A DNA stretch of 5,255 bases, from assembly GCA_937960895.1 (NCBI GenBank), contig CALCJD010000136.1, positions 1-5,255 on the forward strand, in the 5' to 3' direction. Both the position numbers and the translations under genes were made by a program. The notes beneath the pieces were generated by a model. That model was not told the DNA's origin, did not search any database, and was given only the letters and a program-made list of their open reading frames with translations. The stretch's first letter is position 1; each line of letters begins with the position of its first letter. Origin of the DNA: an uncultured Spartobacteria bacterium (lineage in GTDB: Bacteria; Verrucomicrobiota; Verrucomicrobiia; Chthoniobacterales; Terrimicrobiaceae). This document shows positions 1 through 3,994 of the stretch, piece by piece.

Positions 1-153
1 GACCAGCCCGAACCGGACACCACCCTTCCCGCCGAGGAACGTCCCATCGGCGGACTCGGCATCCATTTTGTCCGCAACATGTTCGACCATTGCGCGTATC
101 GACGCGCCGACGGAAAAAACGTCGTCACGCTGCGAAAGAAACTCGCGGCGTGA
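1..153 (+). CDS. C-terminal end of RsbW-like anti-sigma factor ATPase (partial, 5' end outside window)
   Basis: Only the last 50 codons are present, open from base 1 to a TGA at 151-153. The peptide contains ERPIGGLGIHFVRNMFD followed by a YRRADGKNVVTL-type ending. This matches the last glycine-rich ATP-lid box (GGLGI) and terminal beta strand of the GHKL/HATPase_c_2 domain of RsbW/SpoIIAB-type serine kinases. Such proteins bind a sigma factor, or phosphorylate an anti-anti-sigma STAS protein, in partner-switching stress or regulatory pathways. The N-box and the first G-box lie upstream of the window, so kinase competence cannot be judged. Family members are usually about 135-160 aa, so roughly two thirds of the gene is missing. 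It converges with the minus-strand operon, and nothing here ties it functionally to its neighbours. Confidence 0.85.
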   Translation, partial: DQPEPDTTLPAEERPIGGLGIHFVRNMFDHCAYRRADGKNVVTLRKKLAA

Positions 154-163
154 GGCCGGGCGC

Positions 164-185
164 GGGCCGGGAAACCTTCCGGCCC
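164..185. terminator. GC-rich hairpin in the convergent 39-bp gap, possible bidirectional terminator
   Basis: Perfect 7-bp arms GGGCCGG (164-170) and CCGGCCC (179-185) lie between the stop of the RsbW-like gene (153) and the stop of the minus-strand ATPase gene (193). In plus-strand RNA the stem can extend by a G-U and an A-U pair to 9 bp with an AACC loop. Neither strand has a T-tract after the stem, so it is not a canonical intrinsic terminator. The position between two convergent stops is what supports a termination or RNA 3'-end role. Confidence 0.45.
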
Positions 186-192
186 TCCCCGC

Positions 193-759
193 TCAAACCT
201 TCTTCGCGGCGTTTCCGTCCGCCGTTTGAAGGTCGTAAAGTTCCCGCAGCGCCATCCGCACATTGCCGCGGTGCCGCTTCCAGAGTTCGGTGCAGTCGCG
301 GGACTCGCCGGTGAGTTCCCGGACCAACTCGGACAACAGGGCGGGATTGGTCTGGCAGCGGAAGAGCACCGGCAGGCGGCCGCCGCGATGCGCGGTGATG
401 ATCAGCGCCTCGGCGCGCACCGCCAGCCAACGGACCTCATACCAGCCGGGCAGACTGAGTTGCTCCGCGCTGTCGATGAACACCCAGCCGCCGAGGGAAA
501 TCTGGGCGCGCTGAAAATCCTTCAGCCACCGCTGGCCTTCTCGAATGCGCACAAAATTCACCCGGCTGCCCGCGTCCCTCCGCCGGTCGGCCCATTGGGT
601 GAGCAGCGTCGTTTTGCCATGGCCCTCGGGTCCGACGATGGCTCCCAGACCGCCTTTCCGCTGCAGTCTCCCCTCCAGTTCCTCCCAGGAAAATCCGTCC
701 GCCCGGTAGGCCAGGGCGTCCACCCGTTCGCTGCGAAAGGGATTGTCTTTGGCCTTCAT
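193..759 (-). CDS. Small P-loop (AAA-type) ATPase, third gene of the DUF3592/arrestin-like operon
   Basis: This encodes 188 aa, predicted cytosolic, with no signal peptide or membrane segment. Walker A is GPEGHGKT at residues 43-50. A Walker B-like strand VFIDSAEQL lies at 93-101 (D96, with E99 a possible catalytic glutamate). A sensor-1-like strand ends in IITAH at 120-124. GNVRMAL at 165-171 resembles the sensor-2 arginine motif of AAA+ proteins such as Cdc6/Orc or TniB/ExeA-like ATPases (candidate R168). It therefore looks like a nearly minimal AAA core without an accessory domain. The ATG at 759 is chosen because it overlaps the preceding stop as ATGA and has a GAGG 8 nt upstream. An in-frame ATG at 810 would add 17 residues inside the upstream gene and is less likely. 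The substrate is unknown. The coupled partners suggest work with the membrane DUF3592 protein and the arrestin-like protein, but that is inference. Confidence 0.88.
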   Translation of the reverse strand: MKAKDNPFRSERVDALAYRADGFSWEELEGRLQRKGGLGAIVGPEGHGKTTLLTQWADRRRDAGSRVNFVRIREGQRWLKDFQRAQISLGGWVFIDSAEQLSLPGWYEVRWLAVRAEALIITAHRGGRLPVLFRCQTNPALLSELVRELTGESRDCTELWKRHRGNVRMALRELYDLQTADGNAAKKV

Positions 760-1166
760 GACTGAAACCTCAGTCCTCCCGGCCGGGGCGATTCGGGCAC
801 CTCCAGCCATTCCCCGCGATCCAGGGAAATCTCCCGCCGTCCGGGACCGATCGTCAGATCGACGGCCAGACTCTCGCCGGGCTCCACCACCAGTTCGAGT
901 CCCCAGAGCAGGGAGATCAGTCGCCCGGAAAAACTCAACGGCCCGTCCGGGGCCACAAAGCGGAACGGCCGCGAATCGGAGGATTGCGGCCCTTCAAAAT
1001 CCAGCGTTTCCACCAAGCCGACATCGCGGGTTCCCTTGCCGCGCGTCTGCCAGAAGAGGCGCAATTCGGCCTTGTGGGGAGCGCGCGGCACCGTCCACGA
1101 CACCGTCCCTTCGATGCTCTCCCCCGGCTGAAATGCGCTCCGCACCGGCTTGATGCTTGCGTTCAC
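756..1166 (-). CDS. Stand-alone arrestin-like beta-sandwich protein (hypothetical)
   Basis: A 136-aa protein with no signal peptide or membrane span. It alternates short strands and turns. A PGESIEGTVSW segment (14-24) is followed by a charged strand KAELRLFWQTRGKG (32-45), then RPFRFVAPDGPLSFSG (66-81) and a late strand LAVDLTI (100-106). This pattern is typical of arrestin-like/Spo0M-like folds. It lines up, segment for segment, with the C-terminal domain of the upstream membrane protein (PGG-TYEVGWTL, an IVLEGREE strand, EARFRVPDNVPPSFAA), so the two are probably paralogous domains. The start is a GTG at 1166-1164 that overlaps the previous stop as GTGA and has a strong AAAGGAG 7 nt upstream. 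Arrestin-like folds usually bind other proteins, so an adaptor role between membrane protein and ATPase is plausible but unproven. Confidence 0.85.
   Translation of the reverse strand: MNASIKPVRSAFQPGESIEGTVSWTVPRAPHKAELRLFWQTRGKGTRDVGLVETLDFEGPQSSDSRPFRFVAPDGPLSFSGRLISLLWGLELVVEPGESLAVDLTIGPGRREISLDRGEWLEVPESPRPGGLRFQS
768..771 (-). promoter_or_regulatory. Shine-Dalgarno-like GAGG before the ATPase start
   Basis: GAGG on the minus strand sits 8 nt before the ATG at 759, inside the end of the arrestin-like gene. It supports the 759 start over the ATG at 810 and fits re-initiation at the ATGA overlap. A longer GGGAGGA (774-780) lies too far upstream to serve this start directly. Confidence 0.5.
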
Positions 1167-2806
1167 AATTTTGCTCCTTTCATGGTCACTTCAAATTCGT
1201 CCTGCATGTCCGGCCGGAAGGGAATTTCGCCGCGAACATTCAGCGTCCAAACGATCCGGTTGTTCGGAGCGGCGAAACTCGGCGGCACATTGTCCGGCAC
1301 CCGGAAGCGCGCCTCCCCCTGGGCGACCTCCAGCCCTCCGGGAACATCCGCCACGGCGATTCGGGCGAACGTATGTCGGTCGGTGCAGGACGACGTTCCC
1401 CTTCGATATGTCGCCTCCTCGCGCCCTTCCAGCACAATCTGCAGATGCCGCACCCGGCTGGAGGCTCCGGTCAGCGTCCACCCCACCTCATACGTTCCGC
1501 CGGGCCGCATCACCCCGGGGGTCAGACGCAGGCGGCAGCGGGGATTAAACAGCGCAAGCGCGGCATAAACCGTCCCGCCGACCGCCCCCAGTCCGACGGC
1601 CACAAAGGGAATCAGGAAAAGGGTGAGAAACCAGTCCGGCGATCCCTTGCGGAATCCGTCGACAACTTGCCAGAGAAACACGGAAACGATGCCGTTCCAG
1701 AAGAGCGCGAAAATCAGGGTGCCCCCAAAGCGCAGATGCGGCGGGCTGCGCGGTTCGAGCACACGGGGCTCCATGTCCGCGGCGGACACCGTTCCCGGAC
1801 TTCCAAGCGAAGCGTCCGGGGATTCGGAGGACGGCTTTTTCCAGCCGGCCCAAATGATGAAGATCCCCACAGTCAGGAAGATCAGCGGAAGAAGACCCAG
1901 AAGCGCCCCCCACCCCACGCCGGGAACCAGGACGGCCTCCGCCGGATTTTTGGGATTCACATAACACACGCTCTTGGCGCCGGGCGGGTATTTGGCCACC
2001 ACCTTTGCCTTTGCCTCGCGGCCGCTCGAGGAACTGCGGAAAGTCCGATAGGAGTTCGATTTGAATTCCCGCCCCTCAAACTGGTAGCGGTAAAAAATCT
2101 CCACGCTGTAGGTGGTGCCGTTTTTTCCCCTGTGGGATTTGACCTGGCTCGAAATCACCGTGCAGGGCGTTTCCGTCCAGTTCAGGGAATCGAGGGATCG
2201 CACCAGCATCGGGAGGAACCAGAACACGAGCACCGCCGCGCCGACTCCGGCAAACACCCCTCCGAAGAGCCACGTCCCCCAGCGATGCCCGCCGGAAGAC
2301 GCTGCGGCGGTCACCGGACGCGGGCGGCCGGAGAAATTCACCCAGCTCCCGACGATGCCTCCGCCGCCCACCAGGATGAAAACCAGGGGCACCAGAAGAA
2401 AAACCGCCGATCCCAATCCCTTCCGGCGCAAGACGGCCTGACCGGGATCTTCGGGGTTCACATAACAATGCGTGGCGGTGCCGAGCGGCAAATCGGCGAT
2501 TTTCCGGTTCGCGGCGGAATATTCATCCTCGGTCAGGTCGGTGGTGTGATACCGATCCGAGGTGTAGGTTTTGCCCTCCCATTGATAGCGGAAGGTCACC
2601 GCAACCCTGAACGGACCGCCGCCTTTTTTTGTCTCCTCCACGGCGCTTTTCACGATCGTCGCCGGAGTTTCCTTCCACCGGTAGGTGGCGGCGGTTTTCC
2701 CGAGGTCCTGGAGCAAGACCCCGAAAAAGAACAGCCCCATGACGAGGAAGACGCCGAAAAACAACGTCGCGCCCAGACGCCCCAAAATGCCTTTTGCGGT
2801 GCGCAT
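1163..2806 (-). CDS. Membrane protein with two tandem DUF3592 units and C-terminal arrestin-like domain
   Basis: This encodes 547 aa from the ATG at 2806. There are six predicted membrane segments near residues 13-33, 131-155, 177-201, 298-322, 361-381 and 391-418. Between TM1/TM2 and between TM3/TM4 lie two similar extramembrane units, at about 40-127 and 207-294. Both carry W-x-ETP-x-T, a (F/Y)RYQ-x-EG strand and CYVNP-xx-P-xx-AVL, which are hallmarks of DUF3592. The motifs repeat with a period of about 167 residues. A Ser/Pro-rich linker (325-358) leads to TM5-TM6 and then a soluble beta-rich, arrestin-like domain (421-547) resembling the next gene's product. No function is established for this architecture. 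Inference: it is the membrane anchor of a three-protein complex. The start is uncertain: in-frame GTGs at 2821 and 2830 would add 5 or 8 residues. The GTG at 2821 fits a leaderless start 7 nt after a TAGAGT. No Shine-Dalgarno precedes any of the three. Confidence 0.88.
   Translation of the reverse strand: MRTAKGILGRLGATLFFGVFLVMGLFFFGVLLQDLGKTAATYRWKETPATIVKSAVEETKKGGGPFRVAVTFRYQWEGKTYTSDRYHTTDLTEDEYSAANRKIADLPLGTATHCYVNPEDPGQAVLRRKGLGSAVFLLVPLVFILVGGGGIVGSWVNFSGRPRPVTAAASSGGHRWGTWLFGGVFAGVGAAVLVFWFLPMLVRSLDSLNWTETPCTVISSQVKSHRGKNGTTYSVEIFYRYQFEGREFKSNSYRTFRSSSSGREAKAKVVAKYPPGAKSVCYVNPKNPAEAVLVPGVGWGALLGLLPLIFLTVGIFIIWAGWKKPSSESPDASLGSPGTVSAADMEPRVLEPRSPPHLRFGGTLIFALFWNGIVSVFLWQVVDGFRKGSPDWFLTLFLIPFVAVGLGAVGGTVYAALALFNPRCRLRLTPGVMRPGGTYEVGWTLTGASSRVRHLQIVLEGREEATYRRGTSSCTDRHTFARIAVADVPGGLEVAQGEARFRVPDNVPPSFAAPNNRIVWTLNVRGEIPFRPDMQDEFEVTMKGAKL
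1174..1180 (-). promoter_or_regulatory. Strong Shine-Dalgarno AAAGGAG that decides the GTG start at 1166
   Basis: AAAGGAG on the minus strand lies 7 nt before the GTG at 1166-1164 and inside the last codons of the membrane-protein gene. The position is ideal and supports the GTG start and the 4-bp overlap. By contrast, the first gene of the operon has no recognisable Shine-Dalgarno. Confidence 0.75.
1928..2179 (-). repeat. Second DUF3592 unit (internal protein duplication, copy 2)
   Basis: Encodes residues 210-293 of the membrane protein, from WTETPCT (210-216) through YRYQFEG (239-245) to CYVNPKNP (281-288) and AVL. It is the partner of the unit encoded at 2429-2677. An 11-base stretch, TTCACATAACA (plus strand, 1956-1966), is identical to that at 2457-2467, exactly 501 bases (167 codons) away, at the CYVN motif. 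Confidence 0.8.
2429..2677 (-). repeat. First DUF3592 unit (internal protein duplication, copy 1)
   Basis: Encodes residues 44-126 of the membrane protein, from WKETPAT (44-50) through FRYQWEG (72-78) to CYVNPEDP (114-121) and AVL. Outside the key motifs it has diverged clearly from copy 2, so the duplication is old rather than a recent tandem repeat. Confidence 0.8.
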
Positions 2807-2828
2807 TGTGGAGGAATTCACGGGCGGC

Positions 2829-2857
2829 ACTCTACGCGTCCCGTCCGCCGCCGAAAA
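2829..2857 (-). promoter_or_regulatory. Putative leftward promoter of the membrane protein/arrestin/ATPase operon
   Basis: On the minus strand TAGAGT (2834-2829) resembles a -10 element with the key T, A and final T. A weak TTTTCG (2857-2852) lies 17 nt upstream as a -35. Seven nt after the hexamer is an in-frame GTG at 2821, so transcription would begin at or next to that codon. A start at the ATG 2806 would have only a leader of about 15 nt without a Shine-Dalgarno. The weak -35 keeps confidence low; the match to the rightward promoter's -10 raises it. Confidence 0.4.
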
Positions 2858-2879
2858 GCGGGAAGATCGACATTCCCGC
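2858..2879. promoter_or_regulatory. Inverted repeat around the rightward -35, candidate operator
   Basis: Perfect 7-bp arms GCGGGAA (2858-2864) and TTCCCGC (2873-2879) flank an 8-bp spacer GATCGACA that contains the rightward -35 hexamer (2867-2872). The left arm abuts the possible leftward -35. A dimeric regulator bound here could control both directions. A 7-bp perfect repeat can arise by chance in a GC-rich region of this size, so the call rests on its position. Confidence 0.35.
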
Positions 2880-2895
2880 GCTCCCGGCCTAGAGT
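2867..2895 (+). promoter_or_regulatory. Putative sigma70-like promoter of the M42 peptidase gene, probably leaderless
   Basis: TCGACA (2867-2872, 5 of 6 matches to TTGACA) and TAGAGT (2890-2895, 4 of 6 matches to TATAAT) are separated by the ideal 17 nt. Only 6 nt (TTTTCC) separate the -10 from the ATG at 2902, so the expected transcription start falls at or within a base or two of the A of the start codon. There is no Shine-Dalgarno, in agreement with a leaderless mRNA. Confidence 0.6.
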
Positions 2896-2901
2896 TTTTC
2901 C

Positions 2902-3975
2902 ATGCGTGAGGAATCGTTTGCCTTTCTGAAAAACCTTCTCGAAACCCCGTCTCCGTCCGGATTCGAAATGCGCGGACAGCGGGTCTGGGCCGATTACGTG
3001 AGGCCCTTTGCCGAGAAGGTGCGCAGCGATCCCTACGGCAATGTCTATGCCTCGCTCAACGTCGACGCCGAGGCCCCCAAGGTGCTTCTCGCCGGCCACG
3101 CCGACGAACTCGGTCTCATGGTAAGCTACATCACCAACGACGGCTTTCTTCATTTCCAGGCCATCGGCGGCGTTGATCGCGCCATGCTGCGCGGACAGCG
3201 TGTGATCGTGCACGGTCCGCACGGTCCGGTGCCGGGCGTGACCGGTCATCTCGCCATCCACATGCAGGAGCCCGAGGATCGCAAGAAGGTGCCGGCCATC
3301 CACGAAGTGTTTGTCGACATCGGGGTCCAGTCGCGCGCCGAGGCGCTCAAGCTCGTGCGGATCGGCGATCCGATCACCCACGACGCCAATGTCGTGAAAC
3401 TCGCCGGCAGCCGCATTGCGGCCCGCGGCTGTGACAACCGGATCGGCACCTGGGCCGTCGCCGAGGCGCTGCGCCTTCTTTCCGAAAAGAAGGACAAGCT
3501 GGTCGCGTCGGTGGTTTCGGTTTCCACGATCCAGGAGGAAAACGGCCTCTACGGCGCCCAGATGGCCGGCTACCGCGCCAATCCCCATGTCGCGCTCGTG
3601 GTCGACGTCACCCACGCCACCGACATCCCGCTCTGTTCGAAGGCCAAACACGGCGACGTCCGCATGGGCGCGGGACCGGTCCTCAGCATCGGCAGCGCCA
3701 ACCACCCCGTGGTGATCGAACGGCTGCGTGAGGTGGCCCACAGCGCCGGCATTCCCCTGCAATACGAAACGAATCCGCGTCAGACCGGCACGGACGCCGA
3801 CGCGATCTTCCTCCAGCACGGCGGCATCCCGACCGTTTCCATCGGTCTGCCCAACCGCTACATGCACTCGTCGGTGGAAGTCATCGACCTGGAGGACCTC
3901 CAGGCCGTGGCCGAACTGCTCGCCGCCTTCTGCCTCGCGGTCCGGGCCGACGATTCATTCGGCGTGACCATCTGA
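2902..3975 (+). CDS. M42 family metallo-aminopeptidase (glutamyl aminopeptidase / FrvX-like)
   Basis: A 357-aa cytosolic enzyme of full family length (usually about 340-370 aa). M42 peptidases are dinuclear-metal (Zn or Co) aminopeptidases that form large tetrahedral dodecamers and trim peptides released by other proteases. The expected residues are visible: H66 and D68 in GHADELG, the bridging aspartate D178 in GCDNRIG, the catalytic/metal glutamates E212-E213 in IQEENGLYGA, D235 in VVDVTHATD, and H322 in YMHSS. The GTDAD segment (296-300) is also conserved. The PDZ-like dimerisation insert fits residues about 75-165. The motif set contains everything needed for activity; substrate preference cannot be read from sequence. 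The ATG at 2902 is chosen because the family's N-terminal helix begins there and a -10 element lies just before it. A DCC-LMF gene follows after 19 nt in the same direction. Confidence 0.95.
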   Translation: MREESFAFLKNLLETPSPSGFEMRGQRVWADYVRPFAEKVRSDPYGNVYASLNVDAEAPKVLLAGHADELGLMVSYITNDGFLHFQAIGGVDRAMLRGQRVIVHGPHGPVPGVTGHLAIHMQEPEDRKKVPAIHEVFVDIGVQSRAEALKLVRIGDPITHDANVVKLAGSRIAARGCDNRIGTWAVAEALRLLSEKKDKLVASVVSVSTIQEENGLYGAQMAGYRANPHVALVVDVTHATDIPLCSKAKHGDVRMGAGPVLSIGSANHPVVIERLREVAHSAGIPLQYETNPRQTGTDADAIFLQHGGIPTVSIGLPNRYMHSSVEVIDLEDLQAVAELLAAFCLAVRADDSFGVTI

Positions 3976-3994
3976 TCGTCCCGTCCGCTGCGCC

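Noticed and set aside
226..765. A 179-codon open frame on the plus strand, opposite the ATPase gene
   Set aside because: The minus strand has Walker A, Walker B, an ATGA overlap and a Shine-Dalgarno site; the plus frame has none of these and no domain.
760..810. Upstream in-frame ATG at 810 as the start of the ATPase
   Set aside because: It would overlap the arrestin-like gene by over 50 bases. The ATG at 759 gives a 4-bp overlap with a GAGG at the proper distance.
2807..2830. GTG at 2830 as the start of the membrane protein
   Set aside because: This GTG lies inside the TAGAGT hexamer, so it could not be part of a transcript made from that promoter. The GTG at 2821 or ATG at 2806 remain possible; the ATG is reported.
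1157..2929. A 590-codon open frame on the plus strand, antisense to the membrane-protein gene and running past the peptidase start
   Set aside because: Its product is a low-complexity mix rich in Arg, His, Gly and Pro with no recognisable domain. The opposite strand encodes repeated DUF3592 motifs, membrane spans and overlapping operon starts. Long antisense frames are expected in GC-rich DNA.
2818..3867. A 349-codon open frame on the minus strand, antisense to the M42 peptidase
   Set aside because: It mirrors codons of a complete, motif-rich peptidase and has no recognisable features. It is a shadow frame.
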